Assembly: GCA_007258455.2 (NCBI GenBank)
Contig: VDFB02321274.1
Coordinates: 124,001-188,000 of the forward strand
Source of the DNA: Sequoia sempervirens
Taxonomy: Eukaryota > Streptophyta > Pinopsida > Cupressales > Cupressaceae
Direction of reading: 5' to 3'
DNA length: 64,000 nt
A program made the position numbers and the translations under genes. The notes below the pieces were generated by a model, which saw nothing but the letters and a program-made list of their open reading frames with translations, did no database searches and was not told the origin of the DNA. Positions 12,278 to 22,060 of this stretch are shown piece after piece (position 1 is the first letter of the stretch; the number at the start of each line of letters is the position of its first letter).

Positions 12278-12695
12278 TTCAAACATGTGTTATAAAACCT
12301 TGCTCTTACACTTTCTTTCCTCTTGTGACACTTTTCACAAGGCTAATCCTCCATCATCATATTCAAGCTTGACCCTCTATTTAGTTAGTGCATCTTGGCT
12401 ATTGATTTCCCCCATCAAAAATCTATAAATTGAGGAATTTGCTCTGATTTTGAGAATCTACCTCCATCATATACTTATGCTGCTATTTTATTCTATCAAT
12501 CCTCAATCCCAATATCATGTTGATCTAAACAACCATATTCCATCCAACCACAATATCAAAAGGAGCACATCAAGTAGACATGGGTGCATCTACTTCAGCT
12601 CTATCCATGAGGTGAGAAAGGTAAAATTCAAAGTAATTGCTCATTATTGTATTTATCTTATATATTTTTGTTCTTTATCCATTTCATCATTTTCA
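12278..12695 (+). repeat. 5' LTR, right part
   Basis: Resumes the match with the 3' LTR (21130-21549): CTTGCTCTTACAC, then TCTATAAATTGAGG (TATA-like), then AAAAGGAGCACATCAAGTAG, ending TTTTCA. The sequence directly after it (TTTTGGCACACCCGATGG) is where a primer-binding site should lie. It is not the tRNA-iMet type used by the other elements in this window. Confidence 0.85.
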
Positions 12696-15160
12696 TTTTG
12701 GCACACCCGATGGTACCCATATCCCTGAAACTAACCAAAATTTAAGTTTTTGTGCAATTTTTTAGGTTGCAGATAGCGGAAGAACACTTCTGATTGTGTT
12801 TCAACACCTTCGCCTATGATATAATTTCCTTTGATTCATGGTTTAGTGCCTATGCTAGTTTAGCACCTCCATAAACTAATTTAGTGCCTCTATTTGACTA
12901 TGTTTTTTGTTGACTTTTTAATGTTTTTGCATATTTTCTCAGTTTTTTATGTTTTCTAACTTGTTTGTTTGATTCACTAGATTTTTGGTGTATTTAGAAC
13001 TTGTTCGTTGTTGTTGTTTTATTTTGTTTTTATAGGATTTGGAAAAATTTCTCGTAGGTGTTTCAAATTAGCACCTACACAGGCTACTTTGGCACATTCA
13101 CTGCTTCAGTGCCACCACATCTTGGTTCAACACTTTTGTTGGTTTAGCATCTCTGCTCTGTGCTTTGGCACCTTTACTTTTTCGCTAATGTTTTCCATTT
13201 GTTTTTTCTAATAATTTTTTGTCACTAGTTAGTTATATAGTTGTTCCATGCTTGTTTGAGACCTTGAAAGAGTAAAAACTGCTAACATTTGGTCTAAGAT
13301 TGCTTGACAAAGGTTTCATCTTTATCACTAATTAGTTGCACTAAGGTAGACTAGTGGGAATTAATCTTTGTTTATTGTGCTTGTGAGGCCCTCTTAAGTT
13401 TATGCTCTCTCCTCACACCCTTGGGTGATCTTCGAGATCAAAATCTTAAGTTGGTCACTTTTTTCTTTTTGCATCATTGCAGCCCAAGGAACCCAACATG
13501 TGTATACTCTCCCCTTGTGCTTCATGAGATCTTGGGTGATCAAAAACATGAATAATTCATTTTATGACGTCTTCTTGGGGATTTCATCACCCTATGGGAC
13601 GATCTAAATTCCTATGTTTTCGTGGAGTACAAATAGTGGGAGGTGAATCGAAAGACACCTCTCTTGGAAGTAGGATCTTATCATTCTTGGCTAAGCCCCC
13701 AAGAACTTTATACCTTGGGTAAATGAAGGTGGAGAGAAGGCTACCCTCTCCTCTCTATTGTTTAAAATTATTTTCTTTCATCTATAGATTTGTCCTTGTT
13801 GATATGTGGAGCCTCATCTAACTTGATGTTTATATTTTTCCCTCTTTACCTAGTGTGTTTTCCCCCAAATCATTAATTGGGGAATGCATATTTGAATTTG
13901 AAATTCTATTTAAAACAGTTATATAATTTCTCAAGATTATGAACAATTTTGTCACACGTTGGAAACCAATAGTCATGATTGGAATGGTTAGTAACAAGGG
14001 CACATGTGGAAATGAATTTGCATGGTGTTTAGTTTGGTTGTTGCAATTCATGGGTGTGTGTGGATTTCATAACATGTGAGAAGTGATAGAGTTTAGTCAC
14101 ATTTTTTTGCAATATGAGCATGCAACTGATTGTTGCATGTTGCAGCTATTGTTGTAAGTTATTGTAATATGTATTTTTTGGGAGTTAATTAATAGATGGA
14201 CTATTGTTTATGGATATAGCCTAAGCATAGGATGAACTACGTTAAAAATCTTGTTGTCTCACCTTTGTTATTGTATGAATTATTTTATTCTTTAGTTCAA
14301 TTTTTGTTTTGTTTAATTTAATTTACATATAAATGATATTTCATCCCTTTGTTTCCTACCTGCAATTCCTAACAGGCCTCATGTACCGTTGAGGTATTTA
14401 AAAGACTCCCTAGCAACCTTGTTAATCCTATTTTATGATCCCTCGATCATAGCTTAATGTGGTGCAGGGTACAACTAATCATGATTGAAGTTACTCACCA
14501 TGTCCTTTCTCTTATTGAGTTGACAAATATCCCTTGGTAGGACCTTGTACTTCTAAGGTAAGGGGTTTAAAAGTGGTACATGACTTTTGCATACCCTAGT
14601 TACCCATTCATTTGAAGTTATTAACCTTTGACTAGTGGGCCCACATTAATTTTACACTCCCACCTAAATAATTCTAGGATTTTGCACATTCTTAGTGTGT
14701 CTTCAAGTCCACCCATAAGTCAAGCAAGTAAAAACCTTCAATCCAAACTCTAGCATCCAATATTTTCCTCCAAATACTTCATCTATTCTTCCAATACAAT
14801 CCTTTGTCCATCCAAATCACCCTAAACCTCTCTTAAATCAATCATCCATTCTAAAAACAAAACCAATATCATAGTTCAATGCTTAAGCCTATTTTAGCAC
14901 CTGAGTAGCTTGTTTTAATGCTTTTGTTGGTTCAGTTCTTAAGTAGGCTATTTTAATGCCTAAGAAAATCCCTTTCAGGACAGTATTCCAACACATCTAT
15001 AACAAATCATCAATTTTATTGGTTCAACAACTCTAGACTATGCTTTAGTGCCTACATTATTTCACCTCAAAACCCAAATAATTGAGTCCACAACCTGATC
15101 ACCTCCATTTAGCAAGGTTTAGGTTTCATTAGTAGTAACCTTATACAAACCTAGTTGTAC
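12696..15160. other. LTR element interior, noncoding
   Basis: Begins with the presumed primer-binding region and continues as T-rich DNA with repeated phrases built on TTTAGCACCT. No coding motif is seen. A minus-strand frame at 13830-14051 is unremarkable. Confidence 0.45.
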
Positions 15161-15169
15161 AATCAACCA

Positions 15170-15430
15170 TCTATAAACCCTAATCATCCATAAACATCCC
15201 TAAACCATCCCTAACCATCCATAAACATCCCTAAACCATCCCAATCATCCCTAAACCATCCCTAGTCATCCCTAAAACATCTCTAGCCATCCCTAACCAT
15301 CCCTAAACCATCCCAATCATTCCTAAGCCATCCCCAATCATACCTAAACCATCCCTAATCGTCCATAAACATCCCTGATCATCCCTAAAAAACCCTAAAC
15401 ATCCCTATTCACCCTAAACCTCTCCTAAAT
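15170..15430 (+). repeat. CCCTAAA-rich minisatellite (about 11-bp unit)
   Basis: A degenerate tandem array of units close to ATCCCTAAACC and ATCCCTAATC. The CCCTAAA heptamer, equal to the plant telomere repeat, recurs many times but is separated by ATC or AC, so it is not a true telomere tract. It lies in the interior of the non-autonomous LTR element. Confidence 0.8.
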
Positions 15431-15449
15431 CAATCATTCGTTCTTAAAA

Positions 15450-15700
15450 TACAATTAGGGTTTCCTTTAGCACCTTTGCAGACCTTTTATTGCTTATGAT
15501 CAAACTGTAGTACCTCTATAGGCCTTTTAGAACCTATGTTCAATCTTTAGCACCTTTATAGACCTCTTAGCACCTATTATCATCCTTTAACACCTTTGTA
15601 GGCTTTTTAGCACCTATGATCAACCTTTAGCACCTGTATAAGCCTTTAGTGCATCTACAAGCCTTTAACACGTATGCAAGCCTTTAGTGGCTCTCTACTT
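15450..15700 (+). repeat. Degenerate tandem repeat built on CCTTTAGCACCT
   Basis: About ten imperfect units of 20-30 bp carrying TTTAGCACCTNTNTAGGCC-like phrases. Similar single phrases recur at 12840-13170 and 14880-15060, suggesting that this motif was amplified within the element. Confidence 0.6.
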
Positions 15701-15799
15701 TTTTAGACAATTCATTTGGCTTACCAAAAACCCCTTTGCACCTCTACATCTTTGGAGTGGATATCCCAAACCCCTTTTGGCTACCAACTATTTTATTTT

Positions 15800-16110
15800 A
15801 ATCATCCTTAACCATCTTAATTGTTCATCCTAATCATCCCTAATCTCATCCCTAATCACCCTCATCATCCCTAATCACCCTCATTAACCCTAATCTCATC
15901 CCCAATCACCCTCATCAACCCTAATCCCATACCTAATCACCCTAATTAACCCTAATCCCATCCCTAATCACCCTCATCAACCCTAATCCCATCCCCAATC
16001 ACTTGCATCATCCCTCATCATCCCTATTCCCATCCCTAAACACTTGCATCATCCCTCATCATCCTTATTCCCATCCCTAATCACCTTCATCAACCCTAAT
16101 CATCCCTAAC
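15800..16110 (+). repeat. Minisatellite of CATCCCTAATCACC-type units
   Basis: Tandem phrases such as CCCATCCCTAATCACC and CTCATCAACCCTAAT recur with a period of roughly 18-36 bp. This is a second, different array from the one at 15170-15430, and the plus strand here is strikingly poor in G. Confidence 0.75.
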
Positions 16111-16391
16111 CTCATCCTCCATATTCACCCTTAAGTCTTATTCTTATAATCCCCAACCCATTTCTAATCGATCATCCTAATTTCTATCCTCATCCAAACT
16201 AAAATCCTCCTCCAAATCTAATCAACCCTCATCCTCTAATCTTACATCAAACACATCACCCTTTTATTCCAAATTTGAGCTTAACCAAATCCAAAATGTG
16301 AGCTTTAATAAATCCCTCATCCAATCCAAATTATCCTCATCCAATCTATCTTAATCCCCTTTCACCCATCTGGGCAATCCAATCCAATATT

Positions 16392-16883
16392 ATGTCTTCT
16401 TTTTATACCTCCCCACCAATCATTGCTGATAATGAGGTTATTCTTATTGACCAACTTGAATATGATCCTTACGAGGATAATAAGATTTTTGTTGATCAAA
16501 AGGAACTATCCCCATCCACTAGTTTCATCATTGCTTACTACTTAAATAATGATAAATATGCCATGCTTAGATACTTCCCTAGTCTTGGTGTTGAATTTCC
16601 ATCCTCCCCACCTCCATCCAATCTAAATCCATCTCTTATTGTTTATCCTTCCCCTTACTTTGACAAGGGTAACCAACCATCTATCCAATATTCCCCTCCA
16701 ACCCCATACACATCGCAAATCCCCACCCCTAAGTCCTTTTCAAGGTCCTCATCTTCATCCTTATTTTACCAATATATGGAAACTTCCATTCTTATTCCAC
16801 TTTCTCACCTTTCACATCCTCACAAACCAAATCACCCCAATCCTACGACCACCTCATCTCATGTTTTCTATGACTTCCTCTGA
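16392..16883 (+). CDS. Unrecognised 163-residue frame in non-autonomous LTR element
   Basis: This is an ATG-initiated open frame with an acidic first half (DEV, DQLEYDPYED) and a Pro/Ser/Tyr-rich second half. It opens the coding-like part of the element and is followed by a long Pro/Gln/Ser-rich frame in another register. No gag, zinc-knuckle or enzymatic motif is visible. It could be the N-terminus of a single large low-complexity protein whose frame has since shifted. The extreme C/T bias of the strand makes chance openness possible, although the acidic N-terminal part is not what C/T-rich DNA alone would encode. Confidence 0.35.
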   Translation: MSSFYTSPPIIADNEVILIDQLEYDPYEDNKIFVDQKELSPSTSFIIAYYLNNDKYAMLRYFPSLGVEFPSSPPPSNLNPSLIVYPSPYFDKGNQPSIQYSPPTPYTSQIPTPKSFSRSSSSSLFYQYMETSILIPLSHLSHPHKPNHPNPTTTSSHVFYDFL

Positions 16884-16905
16884 GGACTATTAATCAAGGA
16901 GCCTA

Positions 16906-17848
16906 AATCCCCACCTCCAAACAAAGGTTTTCTATCTTCTCATGTCATTCATCCACCTCTATCCTCCCAAATCAAAATCAACCCCAATTCTCTAAAGCTA
17001 TAAAATATCCTATCCCTCCATCTACCCAAGTTGAAGATTCTAGCCAACCTTCCTCGCCTCTTACACCATCCATACCAAATGAGCAATTTCAATCCCTTGA
17101 TCCAAAGTATTCCAACATATATTCCCCTACATATCAAGGTCAAAGTATCTCTCCCATTCCATCTCATGATCCATATCCAAATCAAGATCAAATAACACCC
17201 TCTATCTCATATAATGATCCTCTCCCCTCTCATAATCAAGATACCCCTCCTACTCCACCTAATGATCCCCTTCCTAATAAAGAGAAAATTATACCATCCC
17301 CTCCACAACATGATCCCTTCCCAAATCAAGATCAAAGTGTCCTTTCCTCTCCATGTCATGATCTCCACCCATCTCAAGATCAAAGCATTCCTCCATATCA
17401 TAATCCTATCCCTTCCATACCATCTCCCAATCCCTCTCTAGGTCAAGGTCAAAGTGTCCCTTCATCCCCATCTCATAGTCCCATCCTTTCCACACCATCT
17501 TATGATCCTACTTCATCTCATGATCCTACCACAAGTCAAGATAAAAGCATCTCTTCATCTCTATGTCAAAATCCTAACCCTCCACAAGATCCCTTCATCC
17601 CTCCCTAAGCTACCCATGAACACCACACCTATCAAATGGGTTCCTCCACTTTCATCCAATCCTATTTACTCCAAGAACCTATAATTCCTTCTTTATCATG
17701 CCCCCCTCCAAATGTACTTGCATCTTGTTTCCAAAACAAGTATCCTATTGGAAAAAAGGATTTATCAAAATATGCACTATCAAGGCAAAGGGTTAGGCCT
17801 CCAAGAGCAACGCATATTAGAACACATCCAAATCCAATAAAATCTTAA
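16906..17848 (+). pseudogene. Pro/Ser/Gln-rich repetitive frame with DP..NQDQS repeats
   Basis: Open from about 16906 to a stop at 17606, and continuing in the same frame from 17609 to 17848. The middle part is built from degenerate repeats of about 15-22 residues of the form HDPxPxxQDQSxxPS, seen for example as SHDPYPNQDQ, QHDPFPNQDQ and CHDLHPSQDQ. The C-terminal part is basic (SRQRVRPPRATHIRTH). Regular repeats in one register over 230 codons argue for past coding rather than chance. The function is unknown; a nucleic-acid-binding or structural (gag-like) role is only a guess. Confidence 0.4.
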
Positions 17849-17948
17849 TTTTTATGGCCTTGTCTATCAAGCTCAAGATTTCGATACTCCTCCCAAATCC
17901 CAAATCCCTTCATCTAAATCTAAAGATCTGCACTCCCCATCCTCCAAA

Positions 17949-18749
17949 TTGATCTTGGGCCCTTATATTCCAAATCCAAGGCTGTCATCCCTTCCATCCA
18001 TTTTGGGTTCGTATGCTTCAAATCCAATTCCTTCATCCTTTCCATCCATCTCGGGTCCTTACATTCCACCACCCATCACTCCTATTCCAACATCCCACTA
18101 TCTTATTTACCCATCACCTCAAATACCCAATCAAGATCAACAAAGGTACACATCCTTTAATCCCTTCCAACATACTACTTACATTAACCTATTCATAAGA
18201 CCTTCATATCATTCATTTCCATCCACCAATCCCATTGCTATTGGAAGCAATTTAGATGCCAAATCTAAAAATTCAATCCAGAAATCCACATATATCCAAG
18301 GATCACCATGTCCCAACAAAAATACATGTCAAAACAAAGCAAAAGGTTAAATCCAAAAATTCACAAAGGCTTATCAAGAAATGTCCAAAACTATGTGGAT
18401 TCCCAAACTACTCATAAAAGCCATGCATCTCAAAGAACAAGCAAAATTGGCATCCAAACTTGCTAATCCAATAGCTTCATCCTCTCCTAATTCCTCCAAT
18501 CCTCCATCTAACAATCCTTCATCTTCAAAATCCATTTTGGGCCCTTATGTCGCAAAATCCATATCCATCCCATCTAAATCTCCAAATTCAAAATCCACTT
18601 CTCCTCTACAACTCCACCACCCTTCAAGGTGTGTGCCAATGTTGATCTTTCCAACATTCCTATCCACTCATCCACAAGTATTCCAAATCTCCATCCATTA
18701 TCCAAAATTCATCCCCCATAATCCTTCTTTAATTCAATTACTGGTGTAA
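17949..18749 (+). pseudogene. Pro-rich frame with (L/S)GPY repeats
   Basis: Two open stretches in one register (17949-18350 and 18381-18749). The phrase (I/V)LGPY or SGPYIPPP recurs at least four times (ILGPYIPNP, LGSYASNP, ISGPYIPPP, ILGPYVAKS). A Lys/Gln-rich stretch sits between them. The register equals that of the 16392 frame, so the three pieces may descend from one large Pro-rich protein. I know no matching family. Confidence 0.35.
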
Positions 18750-20655
18750 ATCCATTTTATCTCCCTTACAATTATTGTACCAACATCTATGAACATACCT
18801 CCAATAGCCGTGGTCAATTATAGCCCATCAACAAGGGTTATTATCCATGGAACTAGATGTTTGAGTCCTTCCTCCATATCCATATCATCCATCCACTATC
18901 TTCCAAATCCACCTATCCACTTTCGTATCCTCATACTTCATCCATACTATTCCCAAAAGTCTAAAAAATAATAATAAAAAAAATACGTAAAGAGAAAATT
19001 ATTCATCCAATGTTGAAAAACACTTCTTTATGTACCTTAGGAAGGTACCATGATGAAATAATAGAAAAAAAGTGTCATGTGTAACACCCCATACGTTTTC
19101 ATTCTACAATTGGGGAGAATATTAGTCCATATCACACCCTATCCACATCTTTCATTATCCTTCATCCCCTATCCATCATCCTATCTTAGTCCATCCCCCT
19201 TTTTCACCTTTGATCTTGAAAAGGCTAAGGATCTTCTTTATAATCACATATCCTACCTAGCTTGTATCATATTCATCGTTCTATCAAAACCCATCCTCCC
19301 TTCCTATATTTGATCTTGATAAGGAGTCTCCATCTTATCCCTCCATCCATACCTTATCCATATCCTTTATTATCCACCATCTCATATCCTTATCCTATCT
19401 CAATCCCCCCATCCTATCAACTAAATCCTCTCCTTTCAATCTTGATCTTGATAGAGATCTAGGAAGAAAACATCCATGCATGTTTTGGACAAGGCAAGCC
19501 TTACTCTCCTTTCCATGTCTCTTATGCACTACCCTCCCATCTCATACATATTTTATCATATTCCATCCATAATTGCACTACCACTAGTATGTGGCTTCTT
19601 GTTCCTTTATAACATAGTGCTTGGAGCTCCATCCTCCTATCCTTCATCCACCATCCTATTATCTCCCATCACCTTTGATCCATCCACTTAATCCCCCTTA
19701 TCTTATATCCAAGCAATCCATCTATTTTTCCATCTTTTACCAATCCTTGGTTCTCCATTATCATTAGATCATATCCATTCATCTATCCTATTCATTCCTA
19801 TCCTCCATATAATCTTATCTTATCCTAATCCATTTATTATACATCTATCATACCAATCAAAAAATCCCAATCAATCCATCCAAATGCAATCAGTCCTAAT
19901 CCATGCAATCCAATCTTGCAATCTAGCTCATCATCCAAAAGCAATCCATCGTTTTGAATCAAATCAACTGAAATTTATTGATCCATTAGTCTAATTATCA
20001 TCATATGTATGTATCCTTCCCGATCCATGTATTTTTATTCATTAACAACACAATCCTTGTGGTATGCATTGTTCTTATCGTTAAATTTTTTATCCTCATC
20101 ATCATCAATCAATTGATTTTTAGCTTGACTAGGAGCATTATCCTGTTTTATTTTTGGTTTGTTGTGCATACTTTCTTGTTGCTTGTGTGTCCTATCATTG
20201 TTTTCATTTATCATGGGTTTTGCACTCTATTTCCACAAGGGCATCATGGTCTTCCATGTCATGGTGTTATAATGCATATATGTTTGCACTTGACCTTTTT
20301 GATCATGTACTTGGCACATTGTCACTTGGTTCCCTATACCTTGGTGCATAATGTCAAGTATATTATCAAATCTAGGTTGCTTATACCACTACACCATGAT
20401 TCTTATCCATCATTTCTCTTTATCCATCTATCTCAATTTCATCCTCTTTCTATCCATCATCCTCTAGTCTTCCTCTCCATTTCAAGAGCACACCTATGTT
20501 CTTTGAACCCGAATGTCCTCTTGAGGGAGCATACCACAACTTCCTCATCATCCTTCCTCATCTTACCAGTGATTGGGGCATCCTCATCCCTTTCTATCCG
20601 CTATATTTTATTCTTCTTTGATACAATGCCACTCCTTACATTCATAACACTATAT
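18750..20655. other. LTR element interior, C/T-rich, no recognisable gene
   Basis: Pyrimidine-rich plus strand with many TCCATCC and TATCC phrases. It gives several long but low-complexity frames, including 20005-20709, whose product is almost entirely hydrophobic. I take these as composition effects. Confidence 0.5.
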
Positions 20656-20669
20656 CAAAGAGGGGAAAG
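20656..20669 (+). other. Polypurine tract
   Basis: CAAAGAGGGGAAAG immediately upstream of the 3' LTR. This is the usual plus-strand priming site and fixes the element orientation. Confidence 0.75.
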
Positions 20670-20670
20670 C

Positions 20671-21549
20671 TCTAGACATCTAAATATGTCTATACCTGAC
20701 CACACTTGAATTTACCCCATTCTATTTGTTAACTAAATAAATATTTATTTAATTAATTATCATCCTTATCTCACCCTTAATTAAATAAATTTAAAGTTAT
20801 TTAAAATAATCTAACCATGTCCCCCAAACCTTCCAACTAAATAAATTAATTAATATCTACTTAATTAATTTATTTAGGATAATTAATATCCATTACCATT
20901 TTCTTAATATTTAATTCCACCCCACCATCAATCCTAGCCCTTGAATCCATCTACATGGATCAAGATTTAAATGTCATAACGCTACCTTTCCCACCCCTTT
21001 CTCACACATGTGTGAGCATGTCTCACACATGTGAAGCCACCCTACCCCTTACACATGTCACAGACATGTCACTTTATCTCACACATGTCATAGACATGTT
21101 TCTTTCATGTTCTTCCCAATGTGTGCTCACACATGTGTGAGCACACCTTGCTCTTACACATCCTTTCCTCTTGTGGCACTATTCACAAGACTAAGCCTCC
21201 ATCATCTCATTTAATATTTACCCTTCATTTAGTCAATGCATCTTGTCTATTGACTTCCCCCATCAAAAATCTATAAATTGAGGCATTTGCTCTCATTTTG
21301 GGCATCTACCTTCATCATATCCTTATGCTACTATTTTGTTTTATCAATCTTCAATCCTGGCATCATGGTGTTGGTCCAAAAAACCACATTCCATCCAACC
21401 ACAATATCAAAAGGAGCACATCAAGTAGACATGAGTTCATCTACTTTAGCTCAATCCATGTGGTGAGAAAGGTAAAATGAATTTAAGTAATTATTCATTA
21501 TTGCATTTATCTTATGTATTTTTGTTCTTTATCCATTTCATTATCTTCA
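20671..21549 (+). repeat. 3' LTR
   Basis: Uninterrupted copy of the LTR (879 bp) ending in TTATCTTCA. It contains CACACATGTGTG palindromes at 21001-21016 and 21121-21146, the latter perfect over 26 bp. A TATA-like TCTATAAATTGAGG lies near 21270. The start reads TC instead of TG, a point change. Confidence 0.85.
21121..21146. promoter_or_regulatory. Perfect 26-bp palindrome in the 3' LTR
   Basis: GTGTGCTCACACA followed by its exact reverse complement. It lies about 120 bp upstream of the LTR TATA-like box, so it could be a factor-binding site or a cruciform. Related 16-bp palindromes lie at 6934-6949 and 21001-21016. Confidence 0.6.
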
Positions 21550-22060
21550 GTACAAATATTTGGTTTCTTTGGCGTATAACTATTTGCAATTCGTAGCATT
21601 GTATGTGATCCTTCCAAAAAATGCATGGTATTATCTCTTTGTTCATGAAATGATTCTCAAAAATAAGATTATCAAGTACATGTTGTGCTTGATAAAGATC
21701 ACTACAAAAAATCATGTCAACATCTCCAAAATATTTTGTTGGCATATGCTTAATCTCTCACATTCATTTATTTGATAGAATATAAGAATCAACTACCTAT
21801 TAAAGAGGTTTCATTTAGAAGCAAGACGTGTAATCGATGCATAAAAGGATTTGTTAAAGGACATTTACAATGTAAAATGTACTATTGATCCACCTATAGT
21901 GTATACTTATTTTTTGGTATATGCCATTATTAATCATTTTTTCTTGATTGGATTGAAAAAATGATCAAAATTGTAAATATGTATCAACATTTGAAAAATT
22001 AGTTTGGCTATAAATGTCTTACCTATTCCTACACTGCATGTTAAAAGAAAATATGAATTG
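21550..22060 (-). pseudogene. PIF1-like Helitron helicase, N-terminal ATPase half
   Basis: A single minus-strand register (22070 to about 21770) reads through five stops. It contains the Walker A motif GIGKT (22015-22029) in the context FLLTCSVGIGKTFIAKLIF. Then come LIMAYTKK and IGGSIVHFTL, the A-x-TGxAA..(I)GGxT(I/V)HS block. A second frame (21745-21550) gives KYFGDVDMIFCSDLYQAQHV, equal to the FGGxxVIxxGDFxQ Walker B region, and CYELQIVIRQRNQIFV. It stops where the 15 kb LTR element begins; the gene continues at 6566. Removing the element would bring the two halves of the helicase together in the normal motif order. Confidence 0.85.

Larger units (their letters stand above)
6567..21549 (+). 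mobile_element. Non-autonomous LTR retrotransposon inserted into the Helitron helicase gene
   Basis: Direct long repeats begin at 6567 and 20671 (TAGACATCTAAATATGTC near each start) and end at 12695 and 21549 (TTTATCCATTTCAT near each end). The outer termini are TG and CA. A polypurine tract (AAAGAGGGGAAAG, 20657-20669) sits just before the 3' LTR, giving plus orientation. The element separates two halves of one helicase gene. The flanking 5 bp (GTAAT at 6562-6566, GTACA at 21550-21554) match only partly, so the insertion is old. The 5' LTR is enlarged by a nested 5.2 kb insertion. The 8 kb interior shows no gag, protease, integrase or RT motif, but carries satellite-like repeats and a low-complexity reading frame. 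It resembles a LARD-type derivative. Confidence 0.8.

Noticed and set aside
15170..16110. True interstitial telomere tract or CRISPR-like array
   Set aside because: The CCCTAAA words are not in uninterrupted heptamer register, and there are no conserved repeats with unique spacers.
20005..20709. 234-residue open frame on the + strand
   Set aside because: The product is an almost purely hydrophobic, low-complexity chain that follows from T-rich DNA, and the frame runs into the 3' LTR. No membrane-protein family pattern was seen.
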